64,000 nt of DNA from Spirometra erinaceieuropaei (Eukaryota; Platyhelminthes; Cestoda; Diphyllobothriidea; Diphyllobothriidae), in contig CACRXP010000405.1 in the NCBI GenBank assembly GCA_902702965.1, forward strand, positions 418,287-482,286, read 5' to 3'. Both the position numbers and the translations under genes were made by a program. Below the pieces are notes generated by a model, which did no database searches, was not told the DNA's origin, and saw only the letters and a list, made by a program, of their open reading frames with translations. Every line of letters starts with the position of its first letter. Position 1 is the first letter of the stretch. Below are positions 12,001-19,723 of this stretch, one piece after another.

Positions 12001-15000
12001 ACGCGTGTTTCGCCGATATTGTGCCGCTGCCTGACGCAGCTGCGAGGGGTTCGGCTCGTCAGTGGGTCCCCCAGCTTTCCCCGTATGTTTTCTGGTATAT
12101 GAACTCCAGTCCCAACTTGCCTTGTTTAATTTCCGAGGAAATTAATGCGCGAACATGGAGTAAATCTTTCGAAGCAGACCTTTTCAGGCACGGTCCAAAG
12201 TTTTATATGAATATTTGAGCTGAAATCCATCAGCAGACCCACTGACGAGCCGAACTCCTCGCAGCTGCGTCAGGCAGCGGCAGAAGGTCGGAGAAACACG
12301 CGTGTTTGGGCTTTTAACTAATACCTGTGTTGTTAGAACGGTAAATCCTTGCACAATTCTATGAGCACACACTGTCGACAAGTATCCTCTCCACGTTCGA
12401 TAACCTAACACAGACGTCTACCTAACAAAGTAACAACCGCTTAAGCATGGATTTCAGGGGGAGAGAAGATGGTTGTAGTTTAGTCTTGTATAACTGACTA
12501 TACAAGCATTGACAATCAACGTGAAGGACATGCGCCACATAAGTAGAAATTATTTGTTAATCACGGTCGACGCGTTTGATCAAGACACGACATATGAAAC
12601 GTCAGCGCCTACTACGCTCGACCAGTCATGGACCGGTGCGGTCGTTTCAGGTTCCTGAGGGTGCGTCCGGCTGACTTGGGCGATGGTAGCACGAACGTTC
12701 GGAACTGGTCTGGCTATGAGGCCTATGGTTGTCCACCGGGTATCTATGCCTCTTGCGCGTGTCCTCAAAGCCAACAACTTTACTGTGTTGCGTTTTTCTT
12801 TTCCAGCTGGCCATAGACCAAGGAAAGGTGGCCCGCTGTCCCAAATGTCAAGGCCTCGTCAAACCGGATATCATTTTCTTCAACGAACAACTCCCCATGT
12901 CCTTCTGGCGGTACCAAGTCGACCTTCCGGAGGCTGATCTTGTTTTAGTCATGGGCACCTCACTGGAAGTGCAGCCCTTCTCTAGAGTCATCTATGCCAC
13001 CAAAAAGGGAGTCCCACGTGTTCTGATCAATCGTGAAGCCGTGGGAATCTTTGCCTTTTCGAAAAAGCGCCGAGACCATGTGATTCTAGGTAAATTTTAT
13101 GAATTCCTACCCTCTGTCGTCTCCTGTGCGCCGACACGGCTTAAGCAGCCCGTGCATGTGAAGGATCATAATCACTGTCATCATGTGCAGAGAGGCACCA
13201 GAGGGCAGTAAGCCTGTTTTTGGTTCATGATTGGGCAACGATAGGGTGTAGGAACCCCAACTAACTTGAGCTAGCCTGTGGACCGTGTTATAGGTTGAAT
13301 GGTGGTAGGCAAGCTGGGCTCTGCTCGTGGAGGACGAGCGAAAAATGGAGGTATTTGATCACCGCTGCTTGAGGGTCATCCTTCGAGCGAAGTTCACACA
13401 CTTAGTCTCAAATGAGACAGTCCGCGCTCGCTGCGACAACATCGCAAGGACAACTCAAGCCATCCAAGAAAGACGACTGAGGTGGTTCGGGCATGTTCTT
13501 CGTCGTCCACCTCAGCGTTATTGCCCTCGATCCGGCCCCGTCGTCTCATTAAAGTCGTCGAAGAGGGGGTCAGTTCAAAACCTGACTCGACAAAGCTCGT
13601 CAAGACATGGAGGTGGTTCTTGGACCTTCGGTGTTCGGTCTCCGTCGTTGGACAAGGGATTGGGTTGAGCTGTTCAGATCTGCTGCCGCGGATCGTCACG
13701 CGTGGAGAGGTACAGCTCGTGACATCATCGAGGCCGGCTAGATCAGGCATGATCGCAGACGTATCAAGTAGAGGTACAAGTAAGTAAGTGGTAGACGGGA
13801 GTTTTACGGAGAGCAAGAAGACACAGAAAATAGACACATTCGTGCCGAAAGTCTTATCGTACGCTGTCATTTGGCGAAGAAAGTTAGCGCGATAATTAAA
13901 AAAATAAAAAGCAATTTTCAAAAAATAACGGACTTTGAATGAAGCGCCGCTGGTAAGTTTACATGTAGTCAGGAAGGGATGGAAATTTCAAACAACGGGA
14001 ACGGTGAATAATAAGTGATGTTTACAGTCACGCTGTGCGGCTGCTGGTTGGGCTCGAGAGAGAGCCCTTAAGGCACAACGGGACGAGTGAGTTCCGTATG
14101 AACGATCAGTGAGCGCCCCCTACCATTGTTTATTCCCGATCGAAAACCGACAGGGCAACCGTCTCGTGGCCCGGTGGGTAGAGGCGTTGACTTCTAAACC
14201 AACAGGTCGCGAGTTCGAGGCTAGGGTGTTCCACACTTCGGGCTTGGGTATGGCTGGCTGACGACGGCTAATAAGCCAGAAATGGCCATTCCAGTCTCCC
14301 TTGTCTTTGTCGGTAATACCATTCTGCTTCTATGTTAGTTGGCTGTTGGTTGCCCTATGCGTGGGCTGTGGTCCGTGGACATTACACTACAATGCAGTGT
14401 ATTCTGGCCGAACCATAGACTGTCCTTATTGAATGCCATCTTATATGTATACGTGCCTCCCCGAACGGGTCACGTGGAAGATGCGCTGGACCAGCACGGG
14501 GACCATATCGGATTCTGGCAAGCTTTATTGTAATGCGCATCATAACGAATGCCAACATTTCGGGGTGCGATGGCAAACCCAGTTTCCAGCTGACGTCGCG
14601 CAGTTAGGGACCCCTGCCAACCCCCCATTTTCGTTGCTGGTTTAAGTCCTGGTCATTTGCTGTATGGACCAGGGGGTGTGAAGTGGAACGCCAAGGTGCT
14701 GGCTGGCTCTGCACCCTCGCCCGCCTCTGGCTTTGCCTTGACGCCGGGCACAGGTGGGGAAGGAAGAGAGAGTGCGGTGGATGCTGTGCAAGTTCACATT
14801 CACTAATTCATGCACAAGTCACCGTCCCTGCTCCACCTTGCTGTGGAGCACGTGGTGGACATCGTCGGCAACGACGGCCAGACTATATATATGCACTTTC
14901 TCCAAATATTTTGCCTATACAATTACACATGAGGCTACTTGTGTGTACTTCCTTGTAGGTGATATATCCTCAACTGTCAGAAAACTCTGTGCACTCCTCG

Positions 15001-16726
15001 GCTGGACGGAAGACTTGAACAACGTGATGCAAACCGCCGAAAAATCTCGGGTAATTACCTAGGAGAGTAACGTGTAGGATGTACTGACTTGATCTCCACC
15101 TTCATGCGCAGAACCACATATAGGAGCAATTTAACTGACTGTTTACTGCAATCTGTCTCTGTATATTCTACGTGGTGGTAGTGGTGGTGGTGGTCGCTCC
15201 ACTAAAGTTGAGTTTGCAAAGGCGCTGGGCATGCTGGTCGACTGCAGTGTGCGGGATCAGTTTCTGCCACTTACATTTTATTGTCCTGCAAGGTTAACCT
15301 ATGTGATTGTTGGTTGAGCTTCCGCGGCTGGCTTGAATAAATTTCCCAATTCATAGATATTTTGGCAGATTTTGAATAATTCATATTGACCCAACTGTGA
15401 AAAACTCGGCACCTCGGTAGGATTCGAAACCAAGCAGTAAGGGGAAGGCTTTAGTACACTAACCACTTGAGCTACGAGGCCCCGCCGGACGACGCGAGTT
15501 TAATCACATTTGGGTCAAATTTCTCCCGCTTAGTAGAAGCCGCCTCGCAACGGGACGGTAGCTGTTGCCCACGGGGGCACTGACAGTTCCCCACCATACG
15601 TGCCCCTACCGCCAGGGTATTTGAAGGAACTCGGATATTCAGGGTCACCTGAGTGAACGAAGTCACGCTTGCGGGAGGCAGGACTTGGACGATTTTTCTT
15701 TTCGACTGAGCGTCACATCCAACAGCTGTATGGACGGTGTGTGTTAACACATTAGGGCACTTTCTATCTCTTTTTCTTCTAATTGGGCTGCTTGAACATC
15801 CTAGACGACGACCGAGTCTCGCTATGGCCTACTGCCATGTCGTACTCTCTTTATGAGACGGATTTGTAGGGGATTAAGCGGCAATGATGACTTGCCCTTA
15901 AACTTATATTTGCGATGGCTTGCGCTGTGTTGACTTCATTCCCTTCTCAATCTCCGTCAGTTATGTTTTGCTAAATGAAGGCAACTTACTGCGCCAAAAG
16001 CCAATAGTTTAAGGCTGCTGTTATGCGTGTAATCATTTATTGGCGCGGTTCTACCCGCGACATCGATCGAGACCGGTCGATTAATTCGTAAACCACGCTT
16101 GAGAATAAAACAGATCGCCGCATAGACCGTCATGTACTTGCAGGGTTCGTCAGGACTGTCACCCCCAGATCCCACTTTGTCGTATGACTGACTTGAAGTG
16201 TAACCACGCTTGCCGCTCCTTAAGTTACCACTTTTCCCCCCGACAGGTGGACTACATAGGCTTTACTGAGAAAGAAGCCGAGAAATGCAATTCCAACCTA
16301 CACCCCAGTGTAAAACTGAAGCTTTATCCCCCTGACGACCAAAAGCGCGACTATTCAACCTCAGCGGGGAGCGAGATGCGATCTGCCTCGGAGTTAGGCT
16401 GTTTCCCAGCCTCTCAGATGAAGCTGAGTACGGGATTTGTCCTGGACGAGGACACTGACTCGGATACGGCAACAGTAGCGACACCGAGGTCCACGCTGAG
16501 CACGCTCTTATCATCTTCTCTTCCAACCGTGCTCTCGGCAGAGCACTCAGTCGAAGGTGACAACCAAACGGCGGAGTCGACAGATGCAAAGTCCGACTTC
16601 AGCACCCACCGACGGCCCTACCCACTTAGCTCCAGGGGGCATTCCTTGCCGATACTTTCTGATTCTGACCTCTCCGAACCAAGTCCCTCCTTTCGCAGTA
16701 AATCTGACCATCCCTCCGACAGTAAT
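2..16726 (+). CDS. SIRT2/SIRT3: Class I sirtuin, NAD+-dependent protein deacylase (multi-exon, 5' and 3' incomplete)
   Basis: Six exons join in frame: 2-27, 5813-6048, 6707-6807, 12807-13089, 14959-15050, 16247-16726 (1218 nt, 406 codons visible). Sirtuins remove acyl groups from lysine using NAD+. Seen in order: GIPDFR of the NAD loop (exon 1, split codon AG/G), TQNIDGLER, the catalytic histidine in EAHGTF, a zinc ribbon made of CLRC and [22 protein letters not shown]. The stretch around the catalytic histidine ([15 protein letters not shown]) resembles SIRT3 more than SIRT2, so a mitochondrial-type enzyme is possible; the N-terminus that would show a targeting peptide lies outside the window. 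Odd points: asparagine replaces glycine in the usual FFGE motif, and about 160 Ser/Pro/acidic residues follow the catalytic core before the gap. Introns are 5785, 658, 5999, 1869 and 1196 bases and full of repeats. Family assignment is sure; SIRT2 versus SIRT3 is not. Confidence 0.93.
28..359 (+). other. Start of sirtuin intron 1, nothing recognised
   Basis: The stretch begins with the intron donor. I see no gene or clear repeat before the Penelope-like 3' end at 360. Confidence 0.5.
360..860 (-). mobile_element. Penelope-like element 3' end, copy A
   Basis: The block shares most of its sequence with 2126-2610, and its lower part also with 61140-61380. Read on the minus strand it runs from a degraded GIY-YIG nuclease C-terminus (around 860-780), through a 3' untranslated part, to a hammerhead-like motif at 443-478 and a tail ending near 360. 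The coding part is broken. Confidence 0.7.
443..478 (-). ncRNA. Hammerhead-like motif, copy 1
   Basis: On the minus strand: CTGACGA, an imperfect 6-bp stem (GGACTC/GGATCT, 5 of 6 paired), then GAAACGTC. This is the core order of a hammerhead ribozyme, but stem III is minimal and one extra U precedes stem II. Activity is unknown. Confidence 0.45.
861..1308. other. Intronic sequence, no gene seen
   Basis: I see no recognisable coding region. A short stretch around 1215-1265 resembles 27706-27760, so it holds at least a fragment of a dispersed repeat. Confidence 0.4.
1309..2070 (-). pseudogene. APE-type non-LTR retrotransposon fragment (end of endonuclease and linker)
   Basis: The minus strand from about 2066 encodes [17 protein letters not shown], the terminal TDH motif of an AP endonuclease, followed by an Arg-rich linker, [11 protein letters not shown] and [12 protein letters not shown]. 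After a frameshift near 1550 it continues with [22 protein letters not shown] and [11 protein letters not shown] before breaking off. The reverse transcriptase is missing. Copies of the same family lie at 3470-4935 and 18425-19060. Clade is not assigned. Confidence 0.8.
2211..2244 (-). ncRNA. Hammerhead-like motif, copy 2
   Basis: Minus strand: CTGACGA, stem GGACTC/GAATCC (5 of 6 paired), then GAAAAGTC. One core base differs from copy 1 after GAAA. It occupies the same place in the Penelope-like 3' end as copy 1. Confidence 0.4.
2677..2710 (+). ncRNA. Degenerate hammerhead-like motif, copy 3
   Basis: Plus strand: CTGATTA (core G lost), stem GGAATC/GAATCC (5 of 6 paired), GAAACGATC. It is opposite in orientation to the motif at 2211-2244. 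Probably inactive because of the core change. Confidence 0.3.
2711..3469. other. Intronic sequence, no gene seen
   Basis: No conserved exon or clear repeat unit was recognised here. A G-run lies at 3352-3361. Confidence 0.4.
3470..4935 (-). pseudogene. APE-type non-LTR retrotransposon, degenerate reverse transcriptase
   Basis: Minus-strand order: linker (around 4930-4800, LLTEKN), then [14 protein letters not shown] and [13 protein letters not shown] (4440-4300), a broken finger/palm region, and [17 protein letters not shown] followed by [13 protein letters not shown] near 3790-3640. The FADD box is the catalytic aspartate motif of LINE reverse transcriptases. Multiple frameshifts and stops separate the parts. 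A (TC)n expansion interrupts it at about 3799-3825. It belongs to the same family as 1309-2070. Confidence 0.82.
3799..3826. repeat. (GA)n microsatellite
   Basis: A perfect GA run lies within the LINE relic. Confidence 0.95.
4963..5440 (+). repeat. ~450-bp dispersed repeat, copy 1
   Basis: Its left part shares gatgcg-tggatcaacacgggga and a CTGGCAGGC segment with 14455-14890. Its right part shares the CCAGGTGGGGGAGGAGG block, GTGCGG-like and TGCTGTGCAAG segments and a terminal CACGGTGGAC with copies at 14455-14890, 17540-17990 (inverted), 18125-18310 and 61868-62118. No coding capacity was recognised. Here it abuts the 5' side of the LINE relic at 3470-4935. Confidence 0.7.
5730..5772. repeat. 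(CTC)n microsatellite just upstream of sirtuin exon b
   Basis: A near-perfect CTC run extends the pyrimidine-rich stretch about 40-80 bases before the acceptor at 5812. Confidence 0.9.
5813..6048 (+). CDS. SIRT2/SIRT3: Sirtuin exon b
   Basis: The exon starts after a ccctgtag acceptor and ends before gtacgt. It encodes [12 protein letters not shown], then [22 protein letters not shown] and TQNIDGLER, covering the cofactor-binding loop, the first helices of the small domain and the NAD-binding TQNID motif. It ends after one base of a codon (phase 1). Its length matches the family with no insertion. Confidence 0.93.
6707..6807 (+). CDS. SIRT2/SIRT3: Sirtuin exon c (catalytic histidine, first zinc pair)
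   Basis: The acceptor tttcag at 6701-6706 gives V-A-G-I-P-P after the split codon; a second AG at 6711-6712 would delete two residues found in relatives, so I chose the first. The exon encodes LVEAHGTF with the catalytic histidine and CLRC, the first half of the zinc ribbon. The donor is gtgagt at 6808. Confidence 0.92.
6895..7010 (+). pseudogene. Non-LTR reverse transcriptase fragment
   Basis: The frame reads [19 protein letters not shown], a match in style to the NYRGISL motif of LINE reverse transcriptases. No other RT motif follows directly. It is possibly the same family as the C-terminal fragment at 13287-13790. Confidence 0.5.
7011..7799. other. Intronic sequence, no gene recognised
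   Basis: The region is GC-rich and contains a G-run at 7331-7340 and a CCGCCG run near 7455. ORFs here have no recognisable domain. Confidence 0.4.
7800..7915 (+). repeat. Degenerate tail of tRNA-derived SINE
   Basis: The segment containing CTGACGACGGC, GGTCATTCCA and GGTCGGTAGTGCC parallels the tail of the SINE copies at 14020-14335 and 20000-20460. The tRNA-like head is not recognisable. Confidence 0.45.
7916..8814. other. Intronic sequence with dispersed-repeat traces
   Basis: No gene was seen. A CTATGCATAGAA segment followed by AT-rich sequence occurs twice (about 8497 and 8774), and a C/A-rich run of AACCC-like words lies at 8680-8720. Confidence 0.4.
8815..9784. mobile_element. Foldback (long inverted-repeat) element, family FB1 copy 1
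   Basis: The left arm (about 8815-9180) and right arm (about 9410-9784) are imperfect reverse complements, both beginning TGAAATGTCAACCGAAATT at the outer end. The arms share ACATGCACAAAA and CTAAAAGTCCAATTATAT. The centre (about 9180-9410) is single copy. No transposase was seen, so it is probably non-autonomous. Other copies: 21200-22155 and 43640-45035. Confidence 0.82.
9960..10320 (-). pseudogene. Penelope-like element, region C-terminal to GIY-YIG nuclease
   Basis: The minus strand reads [20 protein letters not shown], then [21 protein letters not shown] and QLPW. These follow the GIY-YIG domain in some Penelope-like elements. It looks like the missing end of the type at 40650-41675. 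No nuclease core is present. Confidence 0.5.
10321..11804. other. Intronic sequence, no gene recognised
   Basis: Short ORFs up to 100 codons have no recognisable domain, and no repeat partner was found by eye. Confidence 0.4.
11805..12400. mobile_element. Foldback element, family FB2 copy 1
   Basis: Arms 11940-12068 and 12238-12362 are near-perfect reverse complements, sharing CTGCCTGACGCAGCTGCGAG and ACACGCGTGTTT. In addition a 65-base segment (TGAATATTTGAGCTGAAATC) occurs as a direct repeat at about 11820-11884 and 12170-12234. A related copy is at 22385-22720. No coding region was recognised. Confidence 0.75.
12807..13089 (+). CDS. SIRT2/SIRT3: Sirtuin exon d (second zinc pair, Rossmann core)
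   Basis: The acceptor ttttccag precedes 12807 and the donor gtaaat follows 13089. The exon encodes CPKC (second zinc pair), [29 protein letters not shown] and [11 protein letters not shown]. The acetyl-lysine loop, normally FFGE, reads FFNE here. The rest of the Rossmann core is conventional. Confidence 0.93.
13287..13790 (+). pseudogene. Non-LTR retrotransposon C-terminal fragment
   Basis: The frame from about 13321 reads [20 protein letters not shown], then [13 protein letters not shown] and [14 protein letters not shown]. This is the conserved region after the reverse transcriptase in a common LINE type. Frameshifts follow near 13510 and the remaining C-terminus is scrambled. It lies in the intron between sirtuin exons d and e. 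Confidence 0.8.
14020..14335 (+). repeat. tRNA-derived SINE (SINE-1), full unit
   Basis: A body segment (GGCTGCTGGTTGGGCTCGAG to GAAAACCGACAGGG) precedes a tRNA-like head: A-box-like GTGGCCCGGTGGGTAGAGGC, CTTCTAA of an Arg(UCU)-type anticodon loop, and B-box-like GGTCGCGAGTTCGAGGC. A tail with CTGACGACGGCTAATAAGCC and TTGTCTTTGTCGGTAATACC follows. The same unit recurs at 20000-20460, 41680-41850 and 43763-44440. Confidence 0.82.
14455..14890 (+). repeat. ~450-bp dispersed repeat, copy 2
   Basis: The full-length copy begins around ACGGGTCACGTGGAAGATGC and includes GACCAGGGGGTGTG, CACAGGTGGGGAAGG, GTGGATGCTGTGCAAG and GTGGAGCACGTGGTGGACAT. It ends just before sirtuin exon e and is similar in order to copies 1, 3 and 6. 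Confidence 0.75.
14959..15050 (+). CDS. SIRT2/SIRT3: Sirtuin exon e (end of catalytic core)
   Basis: The acceptor ccttgtag precedes 14959 and the donor gtaatt begins at 15051. The exon completes the split glycine codon and encodes [20 protein letters not shown], the typical end of the class I sirtuin catalytic domain (LLGW followed by an acidic helix). Confidence 0.9.
15172..15196. repeat. (GTG)n microsatellite
   Basis: A short GTG/GTA run lies in the intron after sirtuin exon e. Confidence 0.8.
15386..15518 (-). repeat. tRNA-like SINE-2 with terminal inverted repeats, copy 1
   Basis: The minus strand carries GTAGCTCAAGTGGTTAG (A box) and GGTTTCGAATCC (B box), with an acceptor-like pairing of GGGGCCTC with GAGGTGCC (7 of 8). 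The unit is bounded by TTGACCCAACTGTG and CACATTTGGGTCAA, which are inverted repeats (13 of 14). The partner copy is 57998-58140. It is not a functional tRNA: the anticodon arm is not canonical. Confidence 0.65.
15519..16246. other. Intronic sequence before sirtuin exon f
   Basis: No gene or clear repeat was recognised. A pyrimidine-rich acceptor precedes 16247. Confidence 0.4.
16247..16726 (+). CDS. SIRT2/SIRT3: Sirtuin exon f (low-complexity C-terminal extension, runs into gap)
   Basis: The frame opens after a cccccgacag acceptor, in phase with the preceding exon, and stays open for 160 codons to the N run. It starts [17 protein letters not shown] and becomes rich in Ser, Thr, Pro, Asp and Glu (for example [16 protein letters not shown]). 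No domain is recognised; it looks like a disordered regulatory tail. The long open frame in phase after a good acceptor supports it, but expression is unproven. Confidence 0.72.
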
Positions 16727-16908
16727 NNNNNNNNNNNNNNNNNNNNNNNNNNNNNNNNNNNNNNNNNNNNNNNNNNNNNNNNNNNNNNNNNNNNNNNNNN
16801 NNNNNNNNNNNNNNNNNNNNNNNNNNNNNNNNNNNNNNNNNNNNNNNNNNNNNNNNNNNNNNNNNNNNNNNNNNNNNNNNNNNNNNNNNNNNNNNNNNNN
16901 NNNNNNNN
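16727..16908. other. Assembly gap (182 N)
   Basis: The run of N interrupts the sirtuin C-terminal exon. Just beyond it (from 16909) one frame reads DKAK and stops, while another stays open to 17143 with Ser/Arg/Lys-rich residues. Because gap length may be estimated, the true end of the gene cannot be set. Confidence 0.97.
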
Positions 16909-17143
16909 GACAAGGCTAAATAGCCCGTCTAGGCGTGCCAAACACGACCTGGTTCCCACGCAATACACCAAGTCTTTACAAAACTCAATTCTGGGTATCA
17001 CCCATGTCTGTATGTTGTTAGGCGCTGTTTGCTGTATGACCTCTCTCACCACTCATAATGTCCATCCGTTAAGACAAAACGGACTGTGCGTGAAAAAACG
17101 GTTTATTACCTCTTCCAAAGGGACCTCGGTCGACATAAAGTAG

Positions 17144-17539
17144 AAAGGCAAGGACCAAGAAACAATGTCTCCAAAACAGAATGCGGGAAAAAAGATGCGG
17201 CGTAGCGGCAGAGCGGGCGAAAGACGTGCGTCGCTGGGGAACGTCAGCTGCCTGAAAAAGGATGCAAATGCAAGTTAGGGAGGAGGCGGGAAGAAGGGTG
17301 TCGTCATAACGGTTGCGTAGTGAGAAAGTAGTGGCGTAACAAGCTAAGGCCCGAGCTTTGGCTACAATTATTTCAGCTGCTAAGAAGTGGTAACAACACG
17401 ATAGTGAGAGGTTACGAAAAAATTACACAGACATCTAAGGCCTTATGGAGTGATAGAGATCCGGTGATGGACGTTCCGCCCCTGTCTCACAGGAGCCTGT
17501 GCGGTCATAAATCCTCAAACTGACACGGAAACTGTCCTC
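17144..17539. other. Intergenic sequence, nothing recognised
   Basis: This lies between the end of the sirtuin region and an inverted copy of the 450-bp repeat. No motif was recognised. Confidence 0.4.
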
Positions 17540-17990
17540 ACGTGAGCCACATGATAGTTCGACCACCGTGTGCTCCATAGCAAGGTGGAGTGGGGGCAGT
17601 GACTTGTTCATGATTTAGTTCGTAGTGATAGTAGACTTGCACACTATCCTCCTCCCCCACCTGGGTCCGGTGCCAATGCAGAGTCAAGAAGACCGGAGGC
17701 GGTGGAGGGCGCAGGTGGATGGCACGGTCGAGCTGGCACCCTGGCGCTCCACTCCACACCCCCTGATCCACAATGACCAGGATTTAAACCAGCAAAAATG
17801 GGGGGGGGCTGGGGGCGACAGAGATCCCAGTGTGCCCGACGTCAGCCGGAAACCGCATCTGCCACCACACCTCGAAACTCTGGCATTTGTTATGCTGTGC
17901 AATTCCGAGAACGCCTGCCAGAATCCGATGCGGCCTCCGTGTTGGTCCAGCGCATCTAACGCGTGGCCCGCTTGGGGGTGGCAAAGAAAA
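17540..17990 (-). repeat. ~450-bp dispersed repeat, copy 3 (inverted)
   Basis: The reverse complement matches copy 2 along its length: GGACCAACACGG, TCTGGCAGGCGTT, TTTCCGGCTGACGTCG, GATCAGGGGGTGTGG, ACCCAGGTGGGGGAGGAGG and GGAGCACACGGTGG in the same order. Confidence 0.75.
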
Positions 17991-18124
17991 ATATGGAACG
18001 CTTCACAATTTTGCGTGTCATCCTTGTGCTGCTAGGGCCATGCTAGTCTTCTCTGTATCGTTCCAATTTTAGTATAATGTACCGCCGAAGCGAGTAAAAT
18101 GCGTACGCCTAAGTCATGCACATG

Positions 18125-18310
18125 CGCGGCAGTAGTTGTGGGCGCGTGCCGTGGGGTGGGCGAGGGGAGAGTGCGGTAGGTGCTGTGCAAGCCCACTACC
18201 ACAGGTCCCCGTGCCCGCCACATCTTGCTCTGGAGCACACGGTGGACATCGCTTGTAGTCCAGCGCATCTGCGACGTGGCTTGTCTTGGGGGCCAAGTAC
18301 ACAGGACAGT
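18125..18310 (+). repeat. Rearranged partial copy of the ~450-bp repeat
   Basis: It holds the 3' half (AGAGTGCGGTAGGTGCTGTG to AGCACACGGTGGACATCG) followed directly by an inverted piece of the 5' end (CCAGCGCATCTGCGACGTGG). A shorter, similar junction occurs at 19068-19160. Confidence 0.65.
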
Positions 18311-18424
18311 TTGGCCTGTGTACTTGTCGATGTTCGAATAATTGAGCAGGGCGCGGGCTAGGATTTTGCCTCTGTGGTTGTCACATGGCTGTCATGCCAG
18401 TTCGTAGACGTGCACAATGGCAAC

Positions 18425-19060
18425 CTCATTCAAGCCTTGGGGGATGCGTCCTTGCAGTCACATCTCCTGAAATATTGAAGTGGGCATTTGGATGAGCCGG
18501 TGGCCGCTACCCTTGCAAATTTCATCAGTGTGGGAATCGAAGCTTTGTCGTTAGCCATCTGGTGTTGGCGGGGATCCGTGTTGATCTTCATTTCAGGAAG
18601 TCTGTTGAAAACTTCGTCGGACACCGTGGAAGAACGATTAAGGACGCATCTGAAGGAATCAGCCAAGCTCTTCAGAATTTGCGATTTTACCATCGGCAGG
18701 GTCATCGTTCCGTAGGAAATGAGCAGCAGCGCAGCTCCCTTGGTTTGGGGGCCGCAGACAGCGTTGATGGACTGGAAGTCTCTTCTCTTTGTTTTTATCG
18801 TGGTCGGCGTACAGTTGGCTTTCTTCAGCATTGCGAGTCATCCAAACATTGCGCACCTCTCTTAGTAGTTTCTGCACCAGACTTCGGCATCGGAAGGAAG
18901 CCGTTTCGTTGGTTTCGGTTTTGTAGTTGACATGGGTCGTGTGCAGCCTATTCTGCTCGGAGATCAGATTGTCGGTCTTCCCCGCGTTATCATCGAACCA
19001 GTCCTTGGGCCGACGTCGTGTGCAACTGAGGACGTCCATTGCAGTGGAGGAAACGGTGAT
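18425..19060 (-). pseudogene. APE-type non-LTR retrotransposon fragment (linker and start of RT)
   Basis: Minus strand from 19039: RRRPKDWFDDNA, LISEQNRLHTTH, RSLVQKLLREVRN; then after a frameshift DFQSINAVCGPQTKGAALL, FRCVLNRSSTVSDEVFNRLP and EMKINTD. This parallels the relics at 1309-2070 and 3470-4935. It lacks the palm domain and has several frame breaks. Confidence 0.78.
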
Positions 19061-19067
19061 CCGTCAG

Positions 19068-19160
19068 TTGTGGGCGCGTGCCGTGAGGCAGTCTGACCAC
19101 GCTTGTAGTCCAGCACATCTGCGGCGTAGCTTGTCTTGGGGCCAGGTACACAGGACAGTT
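19068..19160 (+). repeat. Fragment of the ~450-bp repeat
   Basis: It shares GTTGTGGGCGCGTGCCGTG and CTTGTAGTCCAGC-CATCTGC with 18128-18310, flanking the LINE relic on its other side. Confidence 0.6.
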
Positions 19161-19162
19161 CG

Positions 19163-19265
19163 GCCGTCATCGTCATTCACCGCGTGTCCCGCCGTCCACC
19201 GTCGTGCGACCGCCGTCGTCATCCACCGTCGTTCGGCCGTCGTCGTCATCCACCGCGTGCCCCGC
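19163..19265. repeat. Minisatellite of CCGTCGTCATCCACC-like units
   Basis: Several imperfect GC-rich units (GTCGTCATCCACCG) are repeated in tandem, about 280 bases downstream of the SDF2 stop codon. Confidence 0.75.
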
Positions 19266-19545
19266 AGAGTGAATGAACGCAACACCAGTGACTCAGAAAC
19301 TGATCGGCCGACACATGCACAGAGAACTGTTCCATAATGCCGCCTTCCAATTTAATACCGTCTTACGGAGCGTGATCTTACTGTGAGCAATTATCCCAAT
19401 CGTCTGTCCTTGGCCGCCACAATTTAAACACGTGAGTGAATGGAGGGAGGGGGTGGGGATGCTTCAAAACTCAGAGAACTGACCCCGACCAAGCTAAGAT
19501 GGATAGACTTAGAAAAAGAATGAGGAGCGCACCGTGAGGATTCAG

Positions 19546-19723
19546 TTAAAGTTCATCCCGTTGCACTGATCTAGATCCAGTGTCGTTTTCGGACTCAGAA
19601 GGCTGTACATAAACGCCTTCGGCTGATTTCCATCGGCTTCCGTAGGCGGAGGACCCCGAAGCTGCTACCTCGTACTGTCCACTGATTGGGTGTCCAAAAG
19701 TCCGACCGCTGACGTGTAAATAA
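19546..19723 (-). CDS. SDF2: SDF2 exon 5 (MIR repeat 3, RDEL, stop)
   Basis: After a ggattttttag acceptor the frame reads YLHVSGRTFGHPISGQYEVA, then WKSAEGVYVQPSESE and ends QRDEL-stop (TAA at 19548-19546). RDEL is a functional variant of the KDEL/HDEL ER-retrieval signal. Phase fits exon 4. Confidence 0.94.

Noticed and set aside
16909..17143. Continuation of the sirtuin frame beyond the gap
   Set aside because: The frame depends on the exact gap length, and another frame stops at once; no conserved residue decides.
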